Positions 1 through 5,599 of a stretch of 22,776 bases of DNA are shown piece by piece; position 1 is the stretch's first letter; the number at the start of each line of letters is the position of its first letter. The stretch is from a virus. The position numbers and the translations under genes are program-made. The DNA is taken from positions 1-22,776 of IMG/VR virus record IMGVR_UViG_3300046028_001848. The stretch is one strand, 5' to 3'. Below the pieces are notes generated by a model, which had not been told where the DNA came from, did not search any database, and was given only the letters and a program-made list of their open reading frames with translations.

Positions 1-41
1 AATTCGTCCATTACTTCAGCCTGGTATTGTTGCTGGCTCAT
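1..41 (-). CDS. Partial small phage protein, 5' end only (runs off left edge)
   Basis: The minus strand carries an ATG at 41-39 followed by 13 open codons reading MSQQQYQAEVMDE before the window ends. An AGAGGA Shine-Dalgarno lies about 8 nt upstream, inside the 3' end of the preceding leftward gene, and the reading frames overlap by 26 nt. That close overlap matches the rest of the leftward block. The hydrophilic Gln-rich start gives no functional clue. The strong ribosome site supports it; the short visible length limits confidence. Confidence 0.5.
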   Translation of the reverse strand, partial: MSQQQYQAEVMDE

Positions 42-210
42 ATACAAAGTCCTCTTCGTTAAAACCGTCTGCAAAACTTTCAAACAGATCGCCATAGTTG
101 TCTAAGATGTAATCCTCGTTATGGTAACCCTCACCTAAGCACCAGTTCCAAAACGCAGCTTCATGTTTTTCTTCTGTAGCTTCCCAATCTATGTTTTTAG
201 GAAATGTCAT
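16..210 (-). CDS. Small acidic phage protein of unknown function (64 aa)
   Basis: A 64-residue acidic, aromatic-rich protein starting MTFPKNIDWEATEEKHEA. I chose the ATG at 210 because a GGTGG ribosome site precedes it and because a longer frame from TTG at 264 would lie wholly within the upstream 38-aa gene. The stop of that upstream gene (212-214) is one base from this ATG, so translation is probably coupled. There is no membrane segment or recognised motif. Its position in a leftward early-type operon suggests an accessory or host-interaction role, which is inference only. Confidence 0.6.
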   Translation of the reverse strand: MTFPKNIDWEATEEKHEAAFWNWCLGEGYHNEDYILDNYGDLFESFADGFNEEDFVYEPATIPG

Positions 211-211
211 A

Positions 212-328
212 TTAGGCCACCAATAACAAGTATAAGAAAATTGACAATAAGACCACACCAACAAAACAAATGCCTTCTATCCATGGTGTTAAGTCTGTTT
301 TAGGTTTGTAGTTTTTGTAATCAGTCAT
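212..328 (-). CDS. Tiny single-span membrane protein (38 aa)
   Basis: A 38-codon frame from ATG at 328 to TAA at 212. The N-terminal half is polar and Lys/Asp-rich (MTDYKNYKPKTDLTPW); the C-terminal half is strongly hydrophobic (IEGICFVGVVLLSIFLYL) and can form one membrane helix reaching nearly to the C-terminus. The start ATG overlaps the last codons of the upstream 111-aa gene and the stop is one base from the next ATG, so it fits exactly between its neighbours. That fit is the main support, since it is short. Function is unknown; small phage inner-membrane proteins often act in superinfection exclusion or lysis control, but nothing here identifies which. Confidence 0.55.
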   Translation of the reverse strand: MTDYKNYKPKTDLTPWIEGICFVGVVLLSIFLYLLLVA

Positions 329-656
329 CTTGAGCCTCCGTTTCAATACCAGTCATACATGCACGAGCAAATGATTTAGCAAACACAATAAAGTCTTGCT
401 CACTTTGCTCACGGTTTACTTTTTTACTTGCATTAACAGAATTGTCGTATGCAATAATCATTGCTTTACATGTTTCTGCTATTTTTGTTTGGTCAGCGTA
501 ATCTAACACTATTGAAAATACATTGTTAGCTGACAGCTGTAATGTTTCAGTAACACGGTCATACACACGCTCATCATGGTTGTCGTAATGATTATCACGG
601 TCTTGCCAGTCTGGGTCGTTTGTGCAACCTGGGTACCAATCTGCGTTATATTCCAT
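321..656 (-). CDS. Hypothetical phage early protein (111 aa)
   Basis: An acidic 111-residue protein with a Tyr/Asp/Asn-rich N-terminus (residues 1-35, including NHYDNHDERVYDR) and a more ordered helical part from about residue 36. The ATG at 656 follows an excellent AGGAG site at about 8 nt and lies 30-35 nt downstream of the promoter at 688-715, so it is the first gene of that transcript. It overlaps the 38-aa membrane protein gene at its end. I do not recognise the family. There is no signal peptide, membrane segment or Cys cluster. Confidence 0.7.
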   Translation of the reverse strand: MEYNADWYPGCTNDPDWQDRDNHYDNHDERVYDRVTETLQLSANNVFSIVLDYADQTKIAETCKAMIIAYDNSVNASKKVNREQSEQDFIVFAKSFARACMTGIETEAQDD

Positions 657-687
657 TTTTATCTCCTAGTGCGTTGTTAATGTGTTT

Positions 688-727
688 ATTATATTCCGTT
701 GTCGGAACCTGTCAAGCATTATTTAAT
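688..727 (-). promoter_or_regulatory. Strong leftward promoter P1 with operator-like palindrome
   Basis: Read on the minus strand this is TTGACA (715-710), a 16-nt spacer and TATAAT (693-688), both consensus hexamers, with an AT-rich block (ATTAAATAAT, 727-718) upstream like an UP element. The spacer contains TTCCG-ACAA-CGGAA (694-707), a perfect 5-bp inverted repeat between -35 and -10, where a repressor would block polymerase. The -35 region overlaps the 3' end of the 51-aa gene. It drives the 111/38/64-aa operon. Confidence 0.85.
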
Positions 728-874
728 GTTTAAATCAGAAAACAATTTATCTAGTAACTTATATGCTCTAACTGATTGCTTATTGTCCGCTGGGTCATCT
801 TCCGTATTTTGATTTAAACGAACAATTATTAAAGCATAATTTAAATCTTGCAATTGTTGTTTGGTAAATTTCAT
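719..874 (-). CDS. Small hypothetical protein (51 aa)
   Basis: A 51-residue protein beginning MKFTKQQLQDLNYALIIV. I chose the ATG at 874 because a GGAG site sits at the correct distance and because a longer frame from 928 would start inside the -35 element of promoter P2. The predicted fold is two amphipathic helices separated by an acidic loop (NQNTEDDPADN). It is the first gene of the leftward cluster, and promoter P1 starts within its 3' end. A short helical protein here could be a regulator, but no helix-turn-helix is evident. Confidence 0.65.
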   Translation of the reverse strand: MKFTKQQLQDLNYALIIVRLNQNTEDDPADNKQSVRAYKLLDKLFSDLNIK

Positions 875-900
875 TTTGTTTCTCCGTTGTTGATGTAAGT

Positions 901-940
901 ATTTTATACCAATCTCGGAAGCTGTCAAGCATTATTTAAT
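901..940 (-). promoter_or_regulatory. Leftward promoter P2, duplicated upstream block
   Basis: On the minus strand: ATTAAATAAT UP-like block (940-931), TTGACA (928-923), 16-nt spacer, TAAAAT (906-901). The block 915-940 matches 702-727 of P1 at 25 of 26 positions, covering the UP-like sequence, the -35 and half of the TTCCG element. P2 keeps TTCCGA but lacks the second CGGAA arm. It reads into the 51-aa gene, with a start near 894. Confidence 0.75.
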
Positions 941-983
941 ACTATTTACTTATAAACAACTGGTTAATCATAAGCAAAAGTTA

Positions 984-1013
984 TTGGACTTTTAAGGTAG
1001 TTTGTGCTAGACT
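984..1013 (+). promoter_or_regulatory. Probable rightward early promoter, extended -10
   Basis: TTGGAC at 984-989, an 18-nt spacer and TAGACT at 1008-1013. The TG at 1005-1006 makes an extended -10 (TGnTAnnnT). Predicted start is near 1020. It is weaker than the leftward promoters but is the only reasonable candidate upstream of the structured leader and the first rightward gene. Confidence 0.45.
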
Positions 1014-1019
1014 GTTGGT

Positions 1020-1126
1020 AGTGGTATGATTAATGGCCTGGACTAGAGGTCGCAATTAATGATGCCTCTGGTGTCAAGGGTTGTTATTTAGGTGCTAGTC
1101 CCACCTAGGTAGCAGCCCTTTTTTTT
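1020..1126 (+). ncRNA. Structured leader / small RNA ending in an intrinsic terminator
   Basis: About 107 nt between the predicted start and a U-run. The segment 1042-1050 pairs with 1064-1072 (9 bp including two G-U), with a 13-nt loop. A competing pairing puts 1035-1039 against 1047-1051, using the same AGAGG bases. The 3' end is the terminator hairpin at 1077-1119. The position directly before the first rightward gene suggests an attenuator or antitermination target; if termination dominates, a short stable RNA would be the product. No known RNA family was recognised. Confidence 0.55.
1077..1126 (+). terminator. Strong Rho-independent terminator upstream of the first rightward gene
   Basis: The 5' arm AGGGTTGTTATTTAGGTG (1077-1094) pairs along its full length with CACCTAGGTAGCAGCCCT (1102-1119), 18 pairs including four G-U, around a 7-nt loop. 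A run of T (1119-1126) follows. The next four bases are GGAG, the ribosome site for the gene at 1138, so transcription must pass this hairpin to express the replication operon from an upstream promoter. Confidence 0.9.
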
Positions 1127-1137
1127 GGAGTAAAAAA

Positions 1138-1803
1138 ATGCACTATTACCAATTTAACATTGGCGATTATTATAGTCATACAAAACATTTGTCACCTATT
1201 GAGGATATATGTTACCGCAGATTATTAGACTATTACTATTTACACGAAAAGCCATTAACTAGCGATATTGCAAAATTAGCTAGATTACTAATGCTAAATG
1301 AATATCAAGTAGAATTAATGACTGTGCTTGATGAATTTTTTGTTGTAGTTACTGAAGGCTTTATAAATCCTAGGGCAGACAAAGAAATTGAGCAATATCA
1401 ATCATTTAGTGAGGCTGGTAAGCGTGGGGCTGCTAAAAGGTGGTCAAAGGGTGGTGATAGCGAGGTTATAGGGGGGCTATCAGGGGGTGTATCAGAGGCT
1501 AATGCTAACCATAAACCAATAACCACTAACCATAAACCATTAACCAGTAAACATAAAACAAATAACAAGCTTGATTATGAATTAGGCCTTGGATGGATTA
1601 ATTATCAAGCGTTCCTAGAGAAAGCTGAAGTTGACTTCCCGTATGTGGACATTTTAAAAGAGTTTGACAAGGCTGGTGCTTGGATTAAAGAAAAGCCAAG
1701 TCAAAGGCAAAAAACTGATTACAACAGATTTATGCTCAATTGGATTAAACGAGTAGCCGAAGTGACGCCAAACCCTAATGACATATTCTTGGGGGCTATA
1801 TGA
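1138..1803 (+). CDS. YdaU-like (DUF1376) phage replication-region protein
   Basis: A 221-residue protein whose N-terminal 75 residues (YYQFNIGDYYSHTKHLSP, then IEDICYRRLLDYYYLHEKPL) match the YdaU/DUF1376 family common in replication regions of phages and prophages. The middle (about 95-145) is low complexity, Gly- then Asn/Lys/Thr-rich with repeats of NHKP(I/L)T, and looks like a flexible linker. The C-terminal part (about 150-221) is helical with a basic WIKEKPSQRQ stretch. Such proteins are often linked with replication initiation beside helicase and primase genes, as here, but their biochemical role is poorly defined. GGAG lies 7 nt before the ATG and directly after the leader terminator. 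It ends in an overlap with the primase-like gene. Confidence 0.85.
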   Translation: MHYYQFNIGDYYSHTKHLSPIEDICYRRLLDYYYLHEKPLTSDIAKLARLLMLNEYQVELMTVLDEFFVVVTEGFINPRADKEIEQYQSFSEAGKRGAAKRWSKGGDSEVIGGLSGGVSEANANHKPITTNHKPLTSKHKTNNKLDYELGLGWINYQAFLEKAEVDFPYVDILKEFDKAGAWIKEKPSQRQKTDYNRFMLNWIKRVAEVTPNPNDIFLGAI

Positions 1804-2204
1804 TAAACAACCTATTAGGCCGTTTAAACAAAGTTAAGTCTACTGGCCGTAACTCTTATTTGGCTTGTTGCCCAGCTCACGATGACAGAAGCCCTAGCCT
1901 ATCCATTAAAGAGGAAGCAGACGGCCACATACTATTGCATTGCTTTGCTGGGTGCAGTGCTGTTGATGTTGTTGGGGCAATAGGTGTTGACATAGGTGAC
2001 TTGTTTCCAGAGCAGGTGCATCACAAAGCACCAGTTAAGAAGAAGTTTTACGCCACAGACATCTTAGAAGCTATCAAGTATGAGTCGCAAATCGTTCTCC
2101 TAGCTGCGTTTGAGCTAAAGAAAAATAAACCGCTTGACGAAACTGACTTACAGCGTTTACAGTTAGCTTACGAAAGAATTAGAGAGGCGGTTGATTATGA
2201 GTAA
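1800..2204 (+). CDS. CHC2-type zinc-finger primase-like protein, no catalytic domain
   Basis: A 134-residue protein with a primase zinc-binding domain: C24-x2-H27 (CCPAHDDRSPSLSI) and C48-x3-C52 (LLHCFAGC), followed by the helix that commonly ends this domain (VDVVGAIGVDIGDLFPE). In DnaG and T7 gp4 this module recognises template sequence. Here only about 55 helical residues follow, with no TOPRIM or RNA-polymerase domain, although full primases are several hundred residues long. It overlaps the YdaU-like gene by 4 nt and the helicase gene by 8 nt, so the three are translationally coupled. It may guide a host or separately encoded primase to the phage helicase; that is inference. Confidence 0.85.
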   Translation: MINNLLGRLNKVKSTGRNSYLACCPAHDDRSPSLSIKEEADGHILLHCFAGCSAVDVVGAIGVDIGDLFPEQVHHKAPVKKKFYATDILEAIKYESQIVLLAAFELKKNKPLDETDLQRLQLAYERIREAVDYE

Positions 2205-3165
2205 TCTAGAAAGAGGCGCAACAGCTTTAGATGAGGCTAGACGCAAGCGAGCAAGCATGATGTTGCCAAAGGTTGACTTTGAAGGCTTTATGAAAGCCAG
2301 GGAAGAAGACAAGGCTAATGTTAAGTCGGCTAGTCAGTATCAGTCAGAGGTTATAGACTACTTTTACAAAGACGAGCAGATGCAAGGCGTTAAGTTGCCT
2401 TGGGAAAAGACCTTTGACCAGTTTAGGTTGCGTCTAGGTGAGGTAAGTCTGTGGTCAGGTATAAACGGCCATGGTAAGAGTCAGCTAGTGGGCCAAGTAA
2501 TCAACTCTATCGTGCAACAGGATTTTAAGGTGTGTGTGGCTTCGTTTGAGATGCACCCATACTCAACCTTACAGCGAATGACTAGACAGGCCACAGGCAC
2601 AGAAAAACCGACAGAGAAGTTTATTGGTGAATACTTTACATTCTTAGATAACAGGCTGTATATGTATGACCAGCAAGGCACAGTAAACGGTGAGCGTGTT
2701 ATAGCTGTTTTGTATTATGTGGCTGAAACGCTAGGTGTGCAGCATTTTGTGATTGACAGCTTAATGAAGTGCGGTGTAAGGTCTGATGACATGAACGCTC
2801 AAAAGGAGTTTTTGGATAAGCTTTGTGCAGCAGCTAGGGATTTGAATGTCCATGTGCATTTGATTGCTCACAGCCGTAAGGGTGAGGATGAGTTTAGCCC
2901 ACCTAACAAGATGGATGTAGCTGGCTCTGCTGACATTACTAACCAGGTAGACAATGTGATGACTGTTTGGCGTAACAAGAAAAAAGAAAAGTTAATTCGT
3001 AGTGGTAAGGCGAAAGAGGAAGAGTTAAATGCACCTGATTGCTTGTTGATATGTGATAAGCAGCGTCATGGTGAATGGGAGGGCGAGATTGCATTGTGGT
3101 TTGATGCACCATCTATGCGATACAAGGGAAGCCAACACGAAAAAGTGTGGCAATTAAAATTTTAG
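2197..3165 (+). CDS. DnaB-like replicative helicase (RecA-fold, SF4)
   Basis: A 322-residue ATPase that unwinds DNA at the phage fork. Visible motifs are Walker A GINGHGKS (88-95), the catalytic-glutamate strand ASFEM (E117), Walker B FVID (184-187), a sensor-type His in IAHSRK (H225), and DITNQVDNVMTVWRNK (246-261), which matches the SF4 motif H4/arginine-finger region. It is much shorter than DnaB (about 470 aa) because the N-terminal primase-interaction domain is replaced by about 65 charged residues, similar to the T7 gp4/Twinkle helicase half. I chose ATG 2197 because AGAGG precedes it by about 9 nt; TTG at 2191 would add only two residues. Confidence 0.9.
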   Translation: MSNLERGATALDEARRKRASMMLPKVDFEGFMKAREEDKANVKSASQYQSEVIDYFYKDEQMQGVKLPWEKTFDQFRLRLGEVSLWSGINGHGKSQLVGQVINSIVQQDFKVCVASFEMHPYSTLQRMTRQATGTEKPTEKFIGEYFTFLDNRLYMYDQQGTVNGERVIAVLYYVAETLGVQHFVIDSLMKCGVRSDDMNAQKEFLDKLCAAARDLNVHVHLIAHSRKGEDEFSPPNKMDVAGSADITNQVDNVMTVWRNKKKEKLIRSGKAKEEELNAPDCLLICDKQRHGEWEGEIALWFDAPSMRYKGSQHEKVWQLKF

Positions 3166-3174
3166 GAGATTGAT

Positions 3175-3396
3175 ATGCCGTGTAATCAAAATTGTAATCA
3201 AGGCCGTAATTGTCAATGTGGAAATAACAAATCAGATAGAGCCGTAGTAATTATAAGCACTTTAATTTTAATAGCGGTTGTTTCTATGGGTTGGGGTGTA
3301 TGGAAGCTTTTTAATGGAAGCAACGCACAAGATTGTGCTGTAGAAGTGCAATTTAGTAATGGTGTAAAGGCTACTTACCTTGGAACTAGCGTATGA
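3175..3396 (+). CDS. Small Cys-rich single-span membrane protein (73 aa)
   Basis: The N-terminus holds four Cys in 15 residues (MPCNQNCNQGRNCQCG). A clear hydrophobic helix follows (about residues 23-45, AVVIISTLILIAVVSMGWGV), then a short C-terminal domain with one Cys (AVEVQFSNGVKATYLGTSV). AGGAG precedes the ATG by 6-7 nt. The topology suggests a membrane anchor with a possible metal-binding or disulfide-prone N-terminus. Its stop overlaps the next small membrane protein gene (ATGA). Function unknown. Confidence 0.7.
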   Translation: MPCNQNCNQGRNCQCGNNKSDRAVVIISTLILIAVVSMGWGVWKLFNGSNAQDCAVEVQFSNGVKATYLGTSV

Positions 3397-3497
3397 CTAA
3401 AGACGAAGCATTACAAAAGCAAATAGATAAATTATGGAAAGCAATTTGGTTTTTCTTTTTCTTTTCCGTTGGTATTTTTTTATTGGATTTTGTATGA
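3393..3497 (+). CDS. Tiny membrane protein (34 aa) with duplicated N-terminus
   Basis: An ATG at 3393 overlaps the previous stop and opens a 34-codon frame: MTKDEALQKQIDKLWKAI, then a Phe-rich hydrophobic helix (WFFFFFSVGIFLLDFV). The TGA (3495-3497) overlaps the next start, giving ATGA junctions at both ends. The first 23 nt around the start are repeated exactly at the start of the next gene, so one N-terminal coding segment was copied from the other. It may be translated by coupling, since no strong ribosome site is visible. Function unknown. Confidence 0.55.
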   Translation: MTKDEALQKQIDKLWKAIWFFFFFSVGIFLLDFV

Positions 3498-3805
3498 CTA
3501 AAGACGAAGCATTAAAGATGGCGATTGATGCGTTGCTATATGGAACAGACCATACAAAGGCAGTTAAGGCTTGCAAAGAAGCACTAGAACAGCCAACAGT
3601 CGCAAAATTAAACGATGAATACTTGCGTGATACTTATGTTGAGGGATTAAACCAACCAGCTTGGCAAGGATTAACGGATGATGAGATAACGAAAGTATAC
3701 AAAAATAGTTTAATTGTTCATTCAGATACGCATTATGAGTTCAACAATTTTAAATTTGCCCGTGCTATTGAACAAGCATCAAAGGATAAGAACAATGTCA
3801 ATTAA
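3494..3805 (+). CDS. Phage accessory protein, MTKDEAL family (103 aa)
   Basis: A mostly helical protein starting MTKDEALKMAIDALLYGT. It contains KAVKACKEALEQPT, then a LTDDEITKVY segment and a C-terminal FKFARAIEQASKDKN. This arrangement (repeating EAL helices, an LTD(D/E)EI motif and an FARAIE ending) recurs, from memory, in poorly characterised proteins of proteobacterial phages. I chose ATG 3494 because it recreates the same MTKDEAL start as the neighbour and overlaps its stop; an upstream TTG frame from 3434 runs through the neighbouring membrane gene. The 3' end holds AAGGA, which serves as ribosome site for the next gene. Confidence 0.65.
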   Translation: MTKDEALKMAIDALLYGTDHTKAVKACKEALEQPTVAKLNDEYLRDTYVEGLNQPAWQGLTDDEITKVYKNSLIVHSDTHYEFNNFKFARAIEQASKDKNNVN

Positions 3806-3980
3806 CACTATGGATAGTGAATTAGGCAGTGATTATCAAGTGCAAGAAAGCAAGATAATTAACCATCCTGAATATTCAATGCCTATTACAGTAACTAGGT
3901 ATGGCTGGGCTAAAAGAGATAGAGATACGGTTTGGCACACCACAAAAATTGAACAAGCATTAAAGGATAAGAACACATGA
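3795..3980 (+). CDS. Small hypothetical protein (61 aa) sharing a C-terminal repeat
   Basis: Starts at ATG 3795, inside the end of the preceding gene, preceded by AAGGA. The product is a 61-residue hydrophilic protein ending WHTTKIEQALKDKNT. That ending and its DNA repeat the end of the preceding gene (IEQASKDKN), including the AAGGA ribosome site used by the following gene. The central segment NHPEYSMPITVTRYGW is not recognised. The stop overlaps the next ATG. Confidence 0.55.
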   Translation: MSINTMDSELGSDYQVQESKIINHPEYSMPITVTRYGWAKRDRDTVWHTTKIEQALKDKNT

Positions 3981-4201
3981 AATTTAGTGAAACCGAGTTT
4001 TACAAGCATTTTGGCGATGCCGAGTGGAAAGTAACCACTAACGATGGCAAGGTTTACAAGTCTAAGAACTGGCTGCCATCTTACGAAGACAAGAATTATA
4101 AAGAAGGGTCAATATATGTGTCAGAAAAGCCAACCGAAGATTTGTCCGTCATGCGGTCAAAGTCAAAGACGGTCATTGCCACAAAATTCAAGGCTGCATA
4201 A
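3977..4201 (+). CDS. Hypothetical protein (74 aa), 3' end overlaps the NinB-like gene
   Basis: The ATG at 3977 overlaps the previous stop and uses the AAGGA of the repeated junction. The protein starts MKFSETEFYKHFGDAEWKV and is Lys- and aromatic-rich in its first 48 residues. Its last 28 codons are read in a different frame from the NinB-like gene starting at 4116. The N-terminal half looks like a real protein; the overlapped end looks less structured. Function unknown. Confidence 0.5.
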   Translation: MKFSETEFYKHFGDAEWKVTTNDGKVYKSKNWLPSYEDKNYKEGSIYVSEKPTEDLSVMRSKSKTVIATKFKAA

Positions 4202-4439
4202 GTTGTTTCAATTAATGGCTGAAAGCTTGAAAGGCAAAGATGGGTTACACCATCCGCACCAATGGTGGAAAGTGATGGCCAAAGATCAGTGGCTAGGTTA
4301 CAATGAATTTACAGCGCCAGATGGCCGTACAATTTATGCGTTAAAATCTACTGCAGACTTAAGCGTAGAAGAACTTAACAATTTTATGAATGAAGTTGAA
4401 CGATACTGCGCTTTGCGTGGTGTTTATTTACAGGATTAA
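4116..4439 (+). CDS. ninB: NinB-like recombination protein
   Basis: A 107-residue protein with the NinB signature: RRSLPQNSRLHKLFQLMAE (about 18-36), then WWKVMAKDQWLG, LKSTADLS and a C-terminal helix ending GVYLQD. In lambda, NinB (Orf) binds single-stranded DNA and helps recombination by displacing SSB. Lambda NinB has about 146 residues; this copy is shorter but adds an N-terminal CPSC motif (C10, C13), which may be half of a zinc knuckle. I chose ATG 4116 because GAAGGG precedes it and because codons further upstream lack NinB similarity. It lies in the same ninB-nuclease-rusA order as lambdoid nin regions. Confidence 0.75.
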   Translation: MCQKSQPKICPSCGQSQRRSLPQNSRLHKLFQLMAESLKGKDGLHHPHQWWKVMAKDQWLGYNEFTAPDGRTIYALKSTADLSVEELNNFMNEVERYCALRGVYLQD

Positions 4440-4441
4440 TC

Positions 4442-4933
4442 ATGGCAAACAAAAACAACTTGGCTTCTGCTCACAAGCTAAAAGAAGAAAACAGAGCGTT
4501 TAACAGAGCGGTAGTGTATTCACATATAATTGATGGCCCTAAGTTTGCTTCAGATATGGCTAGACGCATGAATTTAGCACCGCATACGATTACAGAGTAT
4601 TGCAAACACTTGGAAGAAACCGGCTATGTTCGTTGCGTGTTGGTAAGCAAAGATATGACCAGGGTTAAAATGTACTTTAAAACAGAAAAAGAAGATTTTA
4701 CATGGCCAGCTAAAGTTAAGAACTCGGTTGACATAAAGCGTGAGTATTTTAATCAAAGCTATCAAGGCATACACCAGGCTTTGCTGGATGCAATTTACGA
4801 AGGCCGCATAAGCCCTGATGTTATAAAGTCACACAGGGAATTAGATACGGATCACTGGGACATTCCTAAAAAAGATGGCTCACAATACAGGGGCAACTTT
4901 CAATCTAGCTTAAGCGGTGAATACAGTGCCTAA
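4442..4933 (+). CDS. Winged helix-turn-helix DNA-binding protein (163 aa)
   Basis: Residues about 20-80 fit a winged helix: a helix with AVVYSHIIDGPKFASDMA, a turn and recognition helix (MNLAPHTITEYCKHLEETG), and a wing (YVRCVLVSKDMTRVKMYFK). This resembles ArsR/MarR-type replacements in phage accessory genes. The C-terminal half (about 95-163) is hydrophilic with no recognised domain. AGGA precedes the ATG by about 7 nt. It lies between NinB-like and nuclease-like genes, so it could regulate the operon or bind DNA during replication. The fold is reasonably supported; the role is not. Confidence 0.65.
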   Translation: MANKNNLASAHKLKEENRAFNRAVVYSHIIDGPKFASDMARRMNLAPHTITEYCKHLEETGYVRCVLVSKDMTRVKMYFKTEKEDFTWPAKVKNSVDIKREYFNQSYQGIHQALLDAIYEGRISPDVIKSHRELDTDHWDIPKKDGSQYRGNFQSSLSGEYSA

Positions 4934-5219
4934 TTACAGAAACAAGAAATTGCTAGAGCTTTGCCGGGACATCCCTTGCCAATCATGTGGCGCTATGGAC
5001 GGCACAGTATGTGCAGCACACTCTAACCAATTGCGTGATGGTAAAGGCACCGGCATCAAGGCAAGCGATGCTATGGTGGCTGCCATGTGTGCAAGATGCC
5101 ATTTTGAACTAGATAACGGTATGGCCCTAAATAAGCAGGACCGCAAAGATATGTGGGAACTGGCCCACAGGATGACTATGCAGCACTTCATTGAGCATGG
5201 TATGCTGGTGGTCAAATGA
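4926..5219 (+). CDS. DUF1364/HNH-like phage zinc-binding protein
   Basis: A 97-residue protein with paired metal ligands: CQSC, then C-AAH (VCAAHSNQLRDGKGTGIK), and a C-terminal CARCHFELDNG. The Cys/His spacing and the GKGTGIKASD segment resemble phage DUF1364 proteins, treated as HNH-type nuclease relatives. Such genes sit in nin-like regions beside rusA. I chose GTG at 4926 because a GGTGA ribosome site is 6-7 nt upstream and the product then starts MPNYRNKKLL; GTG at 4917 would add three residues without a ribosome site. It overlaps the previous gene by 8 nt and the next by 4 nt. Nuclease activity is inferred. Confidence 0.75.
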   Translation: MPNYRNKKLLELCRDIPCQSCGAMDGTVCAAHSNQLRDGKGTGIKASDAMVAAMCARCHFELDNGMALNKQDRKDMWELAHRMTMQHFIEHGMLVVK

Positions 5220-5599
5220 TTAAACTTACACTGCCATGGCCGCCTAGCACCAATCACTCACACCACTACGGAGGCAAACGCAAGTTTTTAAGCAAGCCTA
5301 CGCAGAAATTTAGGGAGGATGTCCAGGACATAGTTGTAGATGCAAAGGCTAAAATAGATGGAAGGTTGGCCGTGTTCTATGCTTTCTATCCACCAGATCG
5401 CAGGCGTAGGGACATAGCCAACTACGAAAAGCAAGCTACAGACGCATTACAAGCTGCCGGCGTATTCTTAGACGATGAGCAGATAGATTTTATATGGCTA
5501 GTGCGTAGGCACATTGTTAAGGGCGGCATGTGCAAGGCTGTTATTGTGCCATACACAGAAGTACACCAAATGCTAGAAAAATACGAGGATTACATTTAA
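5216..5599 (+). CDS. rusA: RusA-like Holliday junction resolvase
   Basis: A 127-residue protein close to the usual RusA length of about 120. It begins LTLPWPPSTNHS, the typical RusA N-terminal strand, and holds the active-site region RRRDIANYEKQATDALQAA (62-80) and GVFLDDEQID (82-91). RusA dimers cut four-way junctions made in recombination and replication. D66, N69, K72, D76 and D86/D87 are present. The usual RDxDN motif reads RDIAN, so one acidic position (residue 68) is Ala. It overlaps the nuclease-like gene by 4 nt and the Q-like gene by one base, so all three are coupled. Confidence 0.9.
   Translation: MIKLTLPWPPSTNHSHHYGGKRKFLSKPTQKFREDVQDIVVDAKAKIDGRLAVFYAFYPPDRRRRDIANYEKQATDALQAAGVFLDDEQIDFIWLVRRHIVKGGMCKAVIVPYTEVHQMLEKYEDYI

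Noticed and set aside
3434-3493. Longer N-terminus (Phe-rich, from TTG 3434) for the 103-aa gene
   Set aside because: It overlaps the tiny membrane gene, has no ribosome site, and ATG 3494 recreates the MTKDEAL start.
3494-3980. CRISPR-like or mobile element repeats
   Set aside because: The repeats are coding gene ends and starts, present as pairs only, without regular spacers, terminal inverted repeats or a transposase.
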